Origin: Cyrtodaria siliqua
Lineage: Eukaryota > Mollusca > Bivalvia > Adapedonta > Hiatellidae
Assembly: GCA_037043455.1 (NCBI GenBank)
Contig: JAWPHD010007160.1
Span: forward strand, 1-64,000
Direction of reading: 5' to 3'
DNA length: 64,000 nucleotides
Every line of letters starts with the position of its first letter. Position 1 is the stretch's first letter. The notes below the pieces were generated by a model. That model worked only from the letters and a program-made list of their open reading frames with translations. It ran no database searches and was not told the DNA's origin. Positions 1-11,129 of this stretch are shown here, in pieces. Position numbers and translations under genes: made by a program.

Positions 1-880
1 TTCCTCTTGATGTATAATTGATCCTAGCAAAATATCAGGTCGGCCGAAATTCAAAATGGCCGCCATGGCTAAAAATACTACTTCTTGAAAACTAGAAGTG
101 ATATTGAAATGGGACTTTTTTTAAAATTATTAGCATGATATGATGTTGGTCCTTGTCTAAAATCATTTTGATTCGACATTAAACATGGCTGCCATCGGCA
201 ATCTTTGTAAACATAGAGTTATATAGTAAAAACTTGTAGCGACTACTCCTCTGAAACTACTTAACGGATTTTTACGAACCTTCACAGGAATGTTGCTCTT
301 GATGTCTAATTGGTCCTAGCACAATCCGCCGGAATTTTAAGTTGGCCGCCATGGCTAAAAATATATTTTTAAAAAACAAGTTTATAGAGACTACTTCTTG
401 AATACAGTAAGTGATATTGATATAGGACTTTTTCCAAAATTATCAGCATGACATGATGTCGGTCCTTGTCGAAAATCACTTAATTTGACATTAAACATGG
501 CTGCCAGCGGCCATCTTTGTTTACATAGTAAATATTTGTAGCGACTACTCCTTTGAAACTACGTGAAGGATGTTCATGAAACTAAACAGAAATATTGCTC
601 TTGAGGTGTAGTTGATCCTAACAAAATTTCAGATTGGCGGAAATTCAAGATGGCCGCCATGGCTAAAAATATATTTTTAAAAAACAAAATTTGTAGGGAC
701 TACTTCTTGAAAACTGTAAGTGATATTGATAGGGGACATTTTCTTAAATGATCAGCATGATTCGACATTAAACATGGTTGCCAGCAGCCATCTTTGTTTA
801 CATAGAGTTATATATAAAAACTTGTAACGACTACTCTGAAACTACTTGACAGATTTTCATGAAACTTTAAGGAATGCTGA
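1..880. repeat. Tandem repeat, unit about 300 bp, three diverged copies
   Basis: The phrase ttgctcttgatgt and its variants recur at about 1, 293 and 595. Each is followed by a 'gcggaaattcaa / gatggccgccatgg' block and an 'aacatggctgccagcggcca' type block. Copies differ by many substitutions and small indels, so the array is old. The repeated gatggccgccatgg word could be misread as a start codon, but no frame stays open. Confidence 0.8.
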
Positions 881-2914
881 TCTAGCTTTCAGAACCTGCC
901 TGTAGAGCTTCAAGGTCATTGACCTCTTGTTTCAAAAACAGACGGGCTAAAAAAACAACTTAGGGTATTATTTTACAATTAGCTTCGTTAATGTCATGGT
1001 AAGGGTCGGTTTAGTATTATTTATTTTCGTCGATGTTTTCTTGGACAGGACACTTTCCCCTTTGCCTCGTTCGTCAAAAAGGAAGTGTAAAACGGGGTGT
1101 CTCGTGTTTCGGAGCCTATCTTCCGAGCCCGTCAAGGAACAACAGGTATACTTATATATGACCAAGAACACCATCCCGCTATAAATGACCTCACCCCATT
1201 TTCAATATTTAAGGGTTTCGGAGTGATGCGACGTCATTGTAAATCTGGACTTCCCCTGCAATTTGGTCCAAATGTTTCTACTTAACACATACAGATATTT
1301 TATATATGATACTTGCGTAGGTGACTTATTAATATTGAAAATTGCAATAACTTGCCAAACTCAACATTGGTATAAAATTCTGATGTCAGTTGCAAAGTAG
1401 CAGAGGCTTCAAAGTAAAGTTTGACAAAACAAGATATTGTGTCGTAAAGTTGTGAACGAAGAAACGAATTCCCTGCCACATAAATATCACCTCGGCAAGA
1501 TTTATGATGCTAAAAATGAATAGGTGCAATCCAGGTAAACTCGGACAGAGGGTAAATATGGACGGATTACACTACTAAAAATATACCCACTGTTATCTGT
1601 AGTCACTGTTACCATCTGTAAGGAGATAATTAAGTCTATGTAGGATATATGATGTATAATGTGAAAAGCGCATCTTTTAGAAAAATATGCTTCAGTGTCT
1701 GTATTTACCTGTCCGTATTATCCAATATAAAGTTTATAATGTCCGCATTAAGCCAGTGTCACACTAGGTCACTTCAAATGAATTTCATTACATAACTCAA
1801 GTGAAACTGAGAACCATCCAAATGAAAACGCGTCTCAGCAATGCTTCCCTTTATTTTGGGTTATCTCTGGTATATGCGAGACTCAACTTGTGATGAAAGC
1901 TGAACTTGCAAAAAAACGTCCGTATTTACCCAGATTGCCGAAATAACGGAGCCTCACATAGGAATTACTATGAGTATACATAAACAATTTATAATTTATA
2001 AAATATCACCTACACTACAGAGATATGTCTCTCCAAATATCATCAGTCAGAACACGCACAATAAATATACTACTTGCATGTGGCATTTTTGTGACTTTTG
2101 TACATGTATATCTATTATGACATATTTATATAACATTCTAATCAATGCTGTGAATCAAGATAAAAAAATATCTGTAATATGACTATAATTTTTTTTTCGG
2201 ATACAAAATCATTTCCCTTCTTTCAATCACAACTGACCAACGAATGCAGAAAGACAATTTGTCATTTTATATATAAAAAAAAAGTGCATGCAAATCTAAA
2301 TTTTTCACATTTTTAAGATTACTATTTAAAATTGAGCAAATAAAAGCGCTACCTTGTAAAATGTCATCATGATTAAAAGCATCATGTCAATACATGTTAT
2401 TACTTTTTAATAATAATTGTTATACTGAACTAAATGTTGGGCTTTCCCAGTCACATGATGTAGGCATAAACATTGCTCCTCCAAATTGCACGTCTTGCAA
2501 GTGCTGTAAATAACGATATCTGTAATCACTATGTTTTCCTTAGTCAAACATTTTGTCTCCATTGTCATGTTAATAAATCAAATTTACAGTCCACAAAGTT
2601 TGGTTTCAATGGAAGTTTCAAATATGGAGCAAACATGTTTGTACCTATATTACAAACCAATTATAGGAGAGTTCTGGAGCAAATATATTGATCTTCATAT
2701 AAAAGATATTTATGCAATATATATTAAATTAGATATACCATTACAAGAAAACGTTAACAGAACTTAAACATTTACGTTTTAAAGACAAATAACGAAACAA
2801 TTTCTGTAATACTTTCATGATAAAAAACCAACAGGAAAACAGTTTAATCCCTTTTAATGACACTGACACAAATAAAAAACATGTCCGTCAAATTTGAATA
2901 TTTTTCCACCTTGA
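881..2914. other. Non-coding stretch with no recognised gene
   Basis: About 960-1280 is less AT-rich and contains 'cgtgtttcggagcctatctt', a word resembling one near 63181 that recurs in mollusc repeats. The rest is AT-rich with frequent stops in all frames. Short open frames at 968-1285, 1970-2182 and 2473-2767 show no domain, splice context or similarity I recognise. Confidence 0.5.
1531..1960. repeat. Possible short inverted-repeat element
   Basis: 'gagggtaaatatggac' near 1549 is matched in inverted orientation by 'gtccgtatttaccc' near 1919, with internal copies such as 'ctgtccgtattatcc' near 1708. This suggests a small non-autonomous DNA transposon, but the ends and a target duplication are not clear. 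Confidence 0.3.
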
Positions 2915-2918
2915 TTAA

Positions 2919-3208
2919 AGAGACACACGGCAATCTTGAAGTTTGTACCAAGCATTAATATTAGCATCTTCATTTATTAATCAAGTACCATTTTTACTTT
3001 AAATAAGAGTTTTCATTGTTGCTTCTTATTCTACCACAGGTTTACATCTATTATTGGTATAATATAATCAACTGTTCATAATATGTAAAAAACATTTGCT
3101 TTATACTATTCTTATATTTAATATTAACGACTGAACACATGCACGTTACACAGAAAAAGTAACAGGATGCCGCGAGATTTAAAAAAATCAAGATTGCCGT
3201 GTGTCCCT
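2919..3208. mobile_element. MITE with 21-bp terminal inverted repeats and TTAA target duplication
   Basis: The left end reads agagacacacggcaatcttg and the right end is its reverse complement with one mismatch. Both ends are directly flanked by TTAA (2915-2918 and 3209-3212). TTAA target sites are typical of piggyBac and Kolobok DNA transposons. The interior is AT-rich and non-coding. A related end word, aaagggaaacacagcaatct, occurs near 43215 and 44293. Confidence 0.75.
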
Positions 3209-3811
3209 TTAATTTTTTTTTTGGTGAAAACCTAAATTTTAGTCAATTTCTCCATCGTATTCTTAATAATGTAAGAAATTATTATTGTCAAAATTATCAC
3301 TCCTGGATACATGTTCACCCACTATTGAATTGGAAGCATAGTTATAAAGCAGCGATAGACTACAAATAATTTGTGAATTATCCGCAAGACATTTCCGTAA
3401 TTTTTATTCACATTTCCTTTGAATTTATAGATAAATCAAGTAAATACCTTTTATTTTCTCTTAATTTTAAATATAGTTAATATAATCATATAATAATAAT
3501 AATAACCCACTGATTACTAAGTTTCAGTAGAATACTTTTATTCATTTATGGCATAGTCTACATGGCTATAGTTGCGAATTATATGACCTTAAATATAAAA
3601 GCCGAAAAATACACAAGCTGCGACCAGTGTTGGTGTTGGATATCGCTTGGTCCGCGTTGTATCCTAGAAGATTTGCAAGTTGATAAAGGTGTGCAGGTAG
3701 ATGGGTGTGAAACGTCTCACAGGGATTGCGTATTAATGTAGTGCCACTTGTCCACTGAAATGTTGAATATAACATGTAGATTCAGCAGTCAGGGGTGTAA
3801 CTTGTTTTTAA
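3209..3811. other. AT-rich stretch with nothing recognised
   Basis: No domain, RNA gene or repeat was recognised between the two MITEs. The minus-strand open frame at 3566-3775 has no supporting features. Confidence 0.4.
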
Positions 3812-3965
3812 CCCTTAACCCACAACATATATATAATGGACTGTTCTTTCTTGAATTAAGACCATTCCATTTACATGAAAAAGGGGCATTTTTGGTTACT
3901 CGCAGGCTGATCTGGGTTTACAATGGACGCAAAGGCTATTGTAGTCGCCCTTAGCGGGCTAAGGG
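3812..3965. mobile_element. Short MITE, TTAA-flanked, first copy
   Basis: The ends are CCCTTAACCC and GGGCTAAGGG (inverted, one mismatch), flanked by TTAA on both sides. The interior contains 'ctgatctgggtttacaatgg' and 'acgcaaaggctattgtagtc', which recur almost unchanged at 10534-10667. The TTAA duplication and CCC termini fit a piggyBac-type MITE. Confidence 0.75.
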
Positions 3966-3988
3966 TTAAATAACTTGTTTAGGTTTAG

Positions 3989-4277
3989 GACAATATATGA
4001 ATGTTATCTGCAAACTTTTAAACATTTCATGAGCAACTAAACAGTTGTGAATTGATGCAATCAATTGCTGGTAATGGCCTTTGATCAGTTTTAAGACGTT
4101 TTATTTTTCCACTTTTTGAAATAACTGAAATAAATCATTTTCAAAAACTATATCATTTCCCATAAAACGTCTTAAAACTGATCAAAGGCCATTACCAGCA
4201 ATTGATTGCATCAATTCACAACTGTTTAGTTGCTCATGAAATGTTTAAAAGTTTGCAGATAACATTCATATATTGTC
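3989..4277. repeat. Perfect 116-bp inverted repeat with 57-bp spacer
   Basis: The arms 3989-4104 and 4162-4277 are exact reverse complements as far as I can check by eye, with no mismatch over 116 bp. The spacer is AT-rich and has a minor internal hairpin (tttttgaaa / ttttcaaaa). No coding potential is evident. It could be a recent fold-back duplication, a gene-conversion-maintained palindrome, a source of hairpin RNA, or an assembly or library fold-back artefact. Confidence 0.9.
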
Positions 4278-4491
4278 TGTACTATACCACCTTGATGACT
4301 GCTGTTAATATTTGCACCTTATTGTTCCAGGCATATGTTTCATGTTCTAAAGGCTATATGGTTGTCCTAACTGAACCGCTGCATTTTATTGTGATGTAGT
4401 TTATTTATAGAAGTAATGCAGATTATTTTCATGGTAATACACATTACTGCCCAGGTAAAAACTTATTTTTGATTTTAATTTGATAGCAGAA

Positions 4492-4876
4492 CAAGAAATG
4501 TCAATGTAACTGAAAATTTCGACTAATTTGACCTCCAGGTGTGACCTTGACCTTTGAGTTATGAATCAGGTTCGTGCACATGACACACCTTCTCATTGTG
4601 GTTAACATTTGTGCGAAGTTTCATGGAAATCCCTTCAGTTCTTTCAAAGTTATGCCCGAGACATGATTGTTTCGGACAGAAGGATGAACAAAGGGTCAAA
4701 CGGTCGTATGGTATGGACCCAATTCTTGCACATGACACACCGTCTCATTGTGGTTAACATTTGTGTTTCATTTCCCTTCAGCTCATTCAAAATTATGACA
4801 GACATGTTTGTTTCGCACGGAAGGACGAACAATGGACGGTTCGATTACTATATGCCTCCCTTCAGGGGCATAAACA
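4492..4876. mobile_element. Tandem-cored Helentron-like element, family F4, short copy
   Basis: It starts with 'aacaagaaatgtcaatgtaa', has core blocks with 'gtgaccttgacctttgag' and 'catgacacaccttctcattg', and ends with 'gattactatatgcc' followed by a ggggcata hairpin arm. The same start, core and end occur at 12107-12990. The 5' motif, minisatellite core and 3' hairpin recall non-autonomous Helentrons (HINE/pearl-like) known from bivalves. The assignment is inference. Confidence 0.6.
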
Positions 4877-4950
4877 AATGTTTAGGTCGTATAAACATGT
4901 TGTAAACACAGGCCTGTCAAACCATTGTATCTGATACACATGAACACTAC

Positions 4951-4998
4951 CTACGTACCATCATCTGGAAGTGCGACTGCAGGACCAGGTGGTGCCGA
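4951..4998 (-). pseudogene. PPA1: Possible additional C-terminal exon of the pyrophosphatase gene
   Basis: The minus strand reads SAPPGPAVALPDDGT then a stop (4951-4953). Family I pyrophosphatases have a proline-rich C-terminal segment after the 'AKAI' helix, so a splice from 'AIMEN' (donor-like GTAAAT inside exon 10) to this segment would be natural and in frame. The acceptor position shows AA rather than AG before TCG. A GTACGT donor-like word follows GATGATG, so it could be an internal exon. If real, exon 10 as annotated is a read-through end. Confidence 0.4.
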
Positions 4999-5299
4999 TT
5001 GTAAATAACATACGTCATCAGATTAATATTCAAATAACAACTATGCAAGAGCTACAGTAGCTTTGTTACACATGCTTGTATGGGTTTTACTTCCATTAAG
5101 TGTCCAGGGCTATTCCAGTAAAACATACCTGGGACCCCAGGAAGGCAATTTAATAAACATCTTTGGGTGAACACTATTTTCCGGAATTTGGTTCTTTATA
5201 AACTCAAATTTGTATCTATGGGTGAGTGTTCAATTTCAAAAGTACCTTCCTGAGGTCCCATGTACGTTTAAAAGAAATAGCCCAAGACAGATAGAGAGA

Positions 5300-5560
5300 A
5301 AATACTTTCCTTATGACATAAGGCTTTCCTTGGGACATAAGGTATTCCTTGGGACATAAGGCATTCCTTGGGACATAAGGCTTTACTTGAGACATAATTC
5401 TTGTCAAGGGACATAAGGCTTTCCCTGGGATGTAAGACATTCCTTAGGACATAATGCTTTCCTTGGGACATTATTCTTTCCTTGGGCTTGAGGCTTTCCT
5501 TGGAACATTATTCTTAATTATGGGCACAAGGTTTTCCTCGGGACGTAAGTCTTTCCGTCG
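5300..5560. repeat. Minisatellite, unit about 20-25 bp
   Basis: About eleven imperfect copies of 'ccttgggacataaggctt' type units (variants cattcc, tattcc, ttactt). Open frames here on the minus strand (5216-5471) are a by-product of the repeat. Confidence 0.85.
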
Positions 5561-5767
5561 AACATAGCTTGACATTCTATACGACTATTTCTTGATATTT
5601 GTGTGATTTAAGCATTTGTATTTAATTACCATAAAAACAATGTATGTAACAAGGTCACAAATGAGAAATGGAAGTTGCAAGTATACAGATGAATGAAAAT
5701 TATGTAACAGAGTATAAGCACACTTAACGACTTTGTTTAACTGAATATACCAAATTAAGCATACAAA

Positions 5768-5858
5768 TTAAATTTTAATTCTATTTACGTTTTCCATAAT
5801 TGCTTTAGCTTCGTTGGCTGTTACTTGGTATGGACTACCTGCCACATAAACATTGAAA
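5768..5858 (-). pseudogene. PPA1: Pyrophosphatase exon 10 (annotated 3' end)
   Basis: The acceptor is tattttcag, then one base completing a Tyr codon with exon 9, then FNVYVAGSPYQVTANEAK, AIMENVNRIKI and a TAA stop at 5768-5770. The AGSPYQVTANEAKAI segment matches the family's C-terminal region before the final helix (human 'SESPF...AARAIVD'). A donor-like GTAAAT follows 'AIMEN', so the last five residues may be intron read-through. No damage is seen within this exon. Confidence 0.85.
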
Positions 5859-6414
5859 CTGAAAATACAATAGCATAATACTACAGTTCAGCTCCGCAAT
5901 ACAACGGTAGATAAAAAGAGCAAAGAGTAAATGGAACTTCTAACGCACTTACCAAAAATCCTGCATATGTGACTATTAAATAGTGCATCCAGTCATGTGA
6001 TGTTCAACCATCAAACAAATGTCATTACGTTTATTTCAATGATTTTGTGAGTAAAGCTGTCAAAAACAATGCAATGCGTTAGAAACCAGTATTGAAATTT
6101 TGACTTTTGCGACGGTATATCAGTCGTTTTACGGCCGCAACTCGTGTTTCTGTAAGCTATCAGCTGAAATAAGGCCACAACTCAGCCGAAAGTTAAGGAC
6201 CGGAACAGTGCAGCAATATGTGCAACTAGACTTACTACCAAGTACCTCCAAAATATTTTGAGAAGTACTGTAGGAGTAGTCAGGATAAGAAAGTGTCAGG
6301 TATGTACGGACAGATAAGTGCAACACTATATGCCCTACCCTGAGTGTTTTTCAAGGTTGGGTCATTGTCAGGTCAAAATGATGTTTGACTCCAAAAGCAT
6401 TAGGGTTCCTCTTC
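5859..6414. other. Intron 9, left part, nothing recognised
   Basis: AT-rich, no repeat or open frame of note before the minisatellite begins. Confidence 0.4.
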
Positions 6415-7560
6415 TTACCAAGGGTAATGTATGAAATTTAATGACCGTTGTGTTATTCTAGTTACCACAAGGAATATGTACCAAGGGTAATGTATGAAGT
6501 TTCACGACCGTTGTGTTATTCTAGTTACTGCAGGGAATATGTACCAAGGGTAATGTATGAAGTTTAATGACCGTTGTATTATTCTAGAGTTACTGCAGGG
6601 AATATGTACCAAGGGTAATGTATGAAGTTTGATGACCGTTGTGTTATTCTAGAGTTACCGCAGGGAGTATGTACCAAGGGTAATGTATGAAGTTTCATGA
6701 CCGTTGTGTTATTTCCAGAGTTACTGCAGGGAATATGTACCAAGGGTAATGTATGAAGTTTCATGACCGTTGTGTTATTCTAGTTATAGCAGGGAATATG
6801 TACCAAGGGTAATGTATGAAGTTTCATGACCGTTGTGTTATTATCGAGTTACTGCAGGGAATATGTACCAAGGGTAATGTATGAAGTTTCATGACCGTTG
6901 TGTTATTCTAGTTAATGCAGGGAATATGTACCAAGGGTAATGTATGAAGTTTCACGACCGTTGTGTTATTCTAGTTACTGCAGGGAATATGTACCAAGGG
7001 TAATGTATGAAGTTTCACGACCGCTGTGTTATTCCAGAGTTACTGCAGGGAATATGTACCAAGGGTAATGTATGAAGTTTCATGACCGTTGTGTTATTCT
7101 AGTTAATGCAGGGAATATGTACCAAGGGTAATGTATGAAATTTCACGACCGCTGTGTTATTCTAGTTACCGCAGGGAATATGTACCAAGGGTAATGTATG
7201 AAGTTTTACGACCGCTGTGTTATTCTAGAGTTACCGCACGGAATATGTACCAAGGGTAATGTTTGAAGTTTGATGACCGTTGTGTTATTCTAGAGTTACC
7301 GCACGGAATATATACCAAGGGTAATGTATGAAGTTTGATGACCGTTGTGTTATTCCAGAGTTACCGCAGGTAATATGTACCAAGGGTAATGTATAAAGTT
7401 TCATGACCACTGTGTTATTCCAGAGTTACCGCAGGGAATATGTACCAAGGGTAATGTATGAAGTTTCATGACCGCTGTGTTATTCTAGAGTTACCGCAGG
7501 GAATATGTACCAAGGGTAATGTATGAAGTTTCATGACCGTTGTGTTATTCTAGTCACCAC
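6415..7560. repeat. Minisatellite, unit about 62-66 bp, about 18 copies
   Basis: The unit contains 'ccaagggtaatgtatgaag', 'ttcatgaccgttgtgttatt' and 'ctgcagggaatatgta'. Copies are very similar, differing by a few substitutions and by a ctag/ctagag/ccagag length variant, so homogenisation or recent expansion is likely. The array fills most of the intron between pyrophosphatase exons 9 and 10. Confidence 0.95.
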
Positions 7561-7760
7561 AAGGTTAATGTACTGATATACTTAGATTTCGATGCCTATC
7601 TAAAATGGCAGGTTGGCAGGGTTACGGAAGAAAAAATATTTTTTCTGTTTAATAGGCCTAATAACTAAACTGTTGAACAAGTTTTTGATACATTGATTAT
7701 CAAGTGTATATCACATCATGGGGACCATTAATTGATATGTTCGTTGATTATCATACATAC

Positions 7761-7846
7761 TAGCTGATATCCCCTCGGTTCACAACACCATTAATTAAGT
7801 TCTGCCATTGTTGATTTGTCTCATCAATAACTTTCAAAGCAAATTC
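7761..7846 (-). pseudogene. PPA1: Pyrophosphatase exon 9
   Basis: Acceptor acttgcag, donor GTATGT. It reads EFALKVIDETNQQWQNLING and VVNRGDIS plus two bases (phase 2) that join exon 10. This corresponds to the family's 'FAIDIIKxTHxxWKxLI' helix and following loop. Intact, with canonical splice sites. It follows exon 8 in phase 0. Confidence 0.9.
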
Positions 7847-8317
7847 CTGCAAGTTATATCATCTAACTATAGTTGTTAAAACAGTCATTTATTGAAACTA
7901 AAAATGAACTTTTGATGTTGCCGTTACATCTCTTTCGTAATCGTGTTATTCACGATTGTATGTTCCTCATAACAGGACTGAAGTGAACATGGCTAAGAAT
8001 GTATCTGAATTTCTACTCATCCTCCATCAATGAGCTCATCATGAGCGAGCGGACAAGTGGAATGTCCATGCCTTGCAGCAGGGCCAACTTACCTTACATC
8101 AAGTTGTGATTTCATAAGAAAATTGATAATTGAATTTCTAGGAACATATTATTTTTTTGTCACATTTTCCTAACTTAAATCTTTTTGTCAACTTATCTAG
8201 CAGTTAACACATGTTGGTGTTATTTTATAATGCCAAACTAGCTCTTGCAACTTTCTATGGTTTACTATAATCTCATAAATGTCAAAGTAAATATTTTACA
8301 AGACAAAAAGCACATAC

Positions 8318-8404
8318 CCTATTTTTGGGCTCGCCATTGTAGGCAAATTCGTTGGCTGGTTTTCCATCTGGAATTTTGTAATCCCTGAACCATTCGCTAG
8401 TAGC
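8318..8404 (-). pseudogene. PPA1: Pyrophosphatase exon 8
   Basis: 29 codons between acceptor tacaattcag and donor GTATGT. It contains [20 protein letters not shown]. The YK pair in 'DYKIPDG' corresponds to yeast Y192-K193, which contact phosphate in the active site. This exon alone is diagnostic for family I pyrophosphatase. No lesion. The phase 0/0 boundaries agree with exons 7 and 9. Confidence 0.95.
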
Positions 8405-8667
8405 CTGAATTGTAAATGACAAAAGTGTAACATGATTTACCGAGGAACTTTTGTACAGTAGAGTTTTACAAACACGTCTGCTCAATATTAAAAGAAGTCA
8501 ATGAAAACAAACTTTGCCTGCCAGTTAGACGGCAAATAAAACCGTCAGATATTGGGAGTGGCAGCATGCAAAAGCTTTGCAATATGGAGGAGTGATGTTT
8601 GTACCTATATCTACAAGGAATACCCAATGTCAAGAGATCCAGAAAAAGGACGTGTCTGTAGGTCTCA

Positions 8668-8995
8668 TACCTTGACAACATATTGACACTGCTGAGTAAG
8701 ATGAATGCAAATAAATAATTCATACCTTGACAACATATTGACACTGCTGAGTAAGATGAATGCAAATAAATAATTCATACCTTGACAAATATTGACACTG
8801 CTGAGTAAGATGAATGCAAATAAATAATTCATACCTTGACAACATATTGACACTGCTGAGTAAGATAAATGCAAATAAATAATTCATACCTTGACAACAT
8901 ATTGACACTGCTGAGTAAGATGAATGCAAATAAATAATTCATAGCTTGACAAATATTGACCCTGCTGAGTAAGATGAATGCAAATAAATAATAGG
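8668..8995. repeat. Minisatellite, unit about 55 bp, six copies
   Basis: The unit includes 'accttgacaacatattgaca', 'ctgctgagtaagatgaatgc' and 'aaataaataattcat'. Copies are nearly identical except for a 3-bp deletion (caaatatt for caacatatt) in two. Minus-strand open frames here are artefacts of a 55-bp repeat lacking stops. Confidence 0.95.
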
Positions 8996-9099
8996 TGCTA
9001 ACAGCTCCACTAATTCCTCAGGAACAAACAGTACTTTATAGAATTTCAGGGAAATATTAAATCAGTTTAAACGCTATAATTGAATTGAATTAAATTTGG

Positions 9100-9260
9100 T
9101 TTTAAGGCGAACCAACAGGCATGAATATGCCAGGCTCATCCTCCATGTACATCGAGATAACATATGGAGAATGGGCCTAAGACCTTCTCACCCTGAACTG
9201 CAGAGTTGCTGCAAATTCTATTGTAGGCACTCCATTTACGCTGGAGCCACGTTTATTGTT
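9100..9260. repeat. Dispersed repeat, copy 1
   Basis: Blocks such as 'aacaggcatgaatatgccag', 'ctccatgtacatcgagataa' and 'attctattgtaggcactcca' recur in diverged form at 11130-11290 ('aacaggaatgaacattccag', 'ctccatttacatctagataa'). Family unknown. The downstream end of this copy has expanded into the adjacent minisatellite. Confidence 0.65.
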
Positions 9261-9625
9261 TTTCTGCCACTGCTCTTAGTGAGTGAGCGAGATGGACCTG
9301 AAATAATGCAGGGGTCATGATGAAGCCCTTTAATGAGCATGAACAAAACATGACAAAATTCTATTGTAGACACTCCATTTACGCTGGAGCCACGTTTATT
9401 GCCACTGCTCTTAGTGAGTGAGCGAGATGGACCTGAAACAATGCAGGGGTCATGATGAAGCCCTTTAATGAGCATGAACAAAACATGACAAAATTCTATT
9501 GTAGACACTCCATTTACGCTGGAGCCACGTTTATTGCCACTGCTCTTAGTGAGTGAGCGAGATGGACCTGAAACAATTGCAGGGGTCATGATGAAGACCT
9601 TTAATAAGCATGAACAAAAAATGAC
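9217..9625. repeat. Minisatellite, unit about 136 bp, three copies
   Basis: The unit runs from 'attctattgtagacactcca' through 'gagccacgtttattg', 'gtgagtgagcgagatggacc' and 'catgatgaagccctttaatg'. The first copy has a 12-bp insertion after the cgtttattg word. A 117-aa minus-strand frame across it is repeat-driven. Confidence 0.9.
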
Positions 9626-9771
9626 AAAATGACAAAATGAGGGAGTGGGGGGTCCTACCCCTCTGCATGACGGTGTGTTTGCAGTGGTTGTATTCTACCC
9701 CGGCAACCACACGAGGGTTAAACGCTATAACAAGGACATAGAAGTATGCTTTGGAGTTGATGACGAGAAGT

Positions 9772-9872
9772 GTATAATGGGTGTATAATGGGTGTATAAT
9801 GGGTGTATAATGGGCGTATAATGGGTGTATTATGGGTGTATAATGGGTGTATAATGGGCGTATAATGGGCGT
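9772..9872. repeat. Short tandem repeat of an 11-bp unit
   Basis: About nine copies of ataatgggtgt with occasional gggcgt and one attatg variant. Very uniform, so likely unstable in length. Confidence 0.95.
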
Positions 9873-10312
9873 TATATTAACCAATTTTTGTTGACAACAC
9901 TAGCCTGATTATTCTTTTGAAACAATACCTTGGCTTAGCAGGGGTCAATACCGTGGCTTAGCAGGGATCAATACCGTGGCTTGATAGGGATCAATATTCT
10001 CGTATTAAAATCAAGACATAATTTCTGAAACTCATTAAAATTTACCAAAATGCGAGAAAAAATCGAGTGTAACAGAAATCGCGTCTGCCGATCCTTTTTT
10101 TTTGTATAATAAAATATACTTTTCGGCAATAGAGCAACTGAACAAAGAAGGTCAACTCTTAAGGCTTGCGAATGCAATTCACGTTAAGCGTCTGGAAGAC
10201 TGCACGTTAGTCCATTTTGAAAAGTCATCAAGCCACCGAAACAAAGGTGTGCATCTGCCAAAGTGCGCCTCTTCGGCATTTTTTAAAAAAAAAATCTGTA
10301 TGAAATAGCAAA

Positions 10313-10435
10313 AATGCGATGGCCACCGCAATTACAAAGGTAATCAAATCAACTCCTGAATCCAGTATCTCAGCTAGCCATCACAATTACAGAGGTAATC
10401 AAATCAACTCCTGAATCCAGTACCTCAGCCAAACC
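10313..10435. repeat. Two-copy tandem duplication, about 60 bp
   Basis: The word 'aaatcaactcctgaatccag' with its flanks is present twice (about 10338 and 10398), the copies differing at only a few bases. Confidence 0.8.
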
Positions 10436-10533
10436 GAAGTTTCACACAAAGTGGTTAAGATGTCATCATTATTTGGTCACAGCTGATTGTGAACGTGCAT
10501 TTCCAGCGCAGAATGCATTAATAACCCTATTAA

Positions 10534-10667
10534 CCCTTAACCTGTTACATATATTATAATGGACTGTTATTTATTTGAATTAAGACCATTCCATTTATGT
10601 TACTTGCAGGCTGATCTGGGTTTACAATGGACGCAAAGGCTATTATAGTCGTGCTTAGCGGGTTAAG
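10534..10667. mobile_element. Short MITE, second copy of the 3812-3965 family
   Basis: It begins TTAA + CCCTTAACC and ends near gcgggttaag, and shares 'ctgatctgggtttacaatgg' and 'acgcaaaggctatta' with the first copy. It lacks a block near 'gaaaaaggggcattt', and its right terminus is eroded. Confidence 0.75.
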
Positions 10668-10674
10668 AAACAAG

Positions 10675-10880
10675 TTGTCTGCTTAGTGGTAGAGCTTAGT
10701 GGTAGAGCTTTGCCTCTAATTCAGGACGTCTAGGGATCAATCCCCAGATGGGTCATATCGAAGACTTCATAAAATGGTACTAGTAGCTCCCTTGCTCGAC
10801 GTTCGGCATTTAAAGGGTAGTGCTAGGACTTTACAGCGCACCAACACATAGAGGATCTTGCGAGGCTCTTGCCGAGCATT
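10675..10880 (+). mobile_element. tRNA-derived SINE
   Basis: A box-like 'gcttagtggtagagc' (duplicated in tandem) and B box-like 'gggatcaatcccc' are spaced as in a tRNA-derived RNA polymerase III promoter. The body includes 'ggtactagtagctcccttgc' and 'tagtgctaggac', words common in bivalve SINEs. No clear A-tail or target duplication was resolved. Confidence 0.7.
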
Positions 10881-11129
10881 ATATCATTTTTCCTAACGAG
10901 TTTAATAAATTCAAAAATGAATAAGAACGAATGTTAGATTCTATTTATCACATAACTCATATATCGACTTTTATTGCATTTTGTCTGTCGATTAACATGT
11001 CAAAAAACGTTAATTAACGTGACGTCTATGACGTCATTAACGTTATGTTATACCGCTAGTGGAATATCGAAAATATTGAATGGTCTTATTACACTACCAC
11101 ACCGCATGTTATGTGATAAAAAAGGTTAT

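Noticed and set aside
6415..7560. Regular array as a CRISPR
   Set aside because: Units are contiguous tandem repeats with no unique spacers, and the sequence is a eukaryotic intron.
8466..8929. Overlapping minus-strand frames with a repeated 'YSAVSICCQGMNYLF' peptide
   Set aside because: Translation of the 55-bp minisatellite, with no start context or domain.
9236..9589. 117-residue minus-strand frame with three near-identical repeats
   Set aside because: Product of the 136-bp minisatellite, with no independent coding evidence.
10675..10760. Functional tRNA gene
   Set aside because: A and B box-like words are present, but no cloverleaf with an acceptor stem is seen and a 15-bp duplication breaks the D-arm area. 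A SINE fits better.
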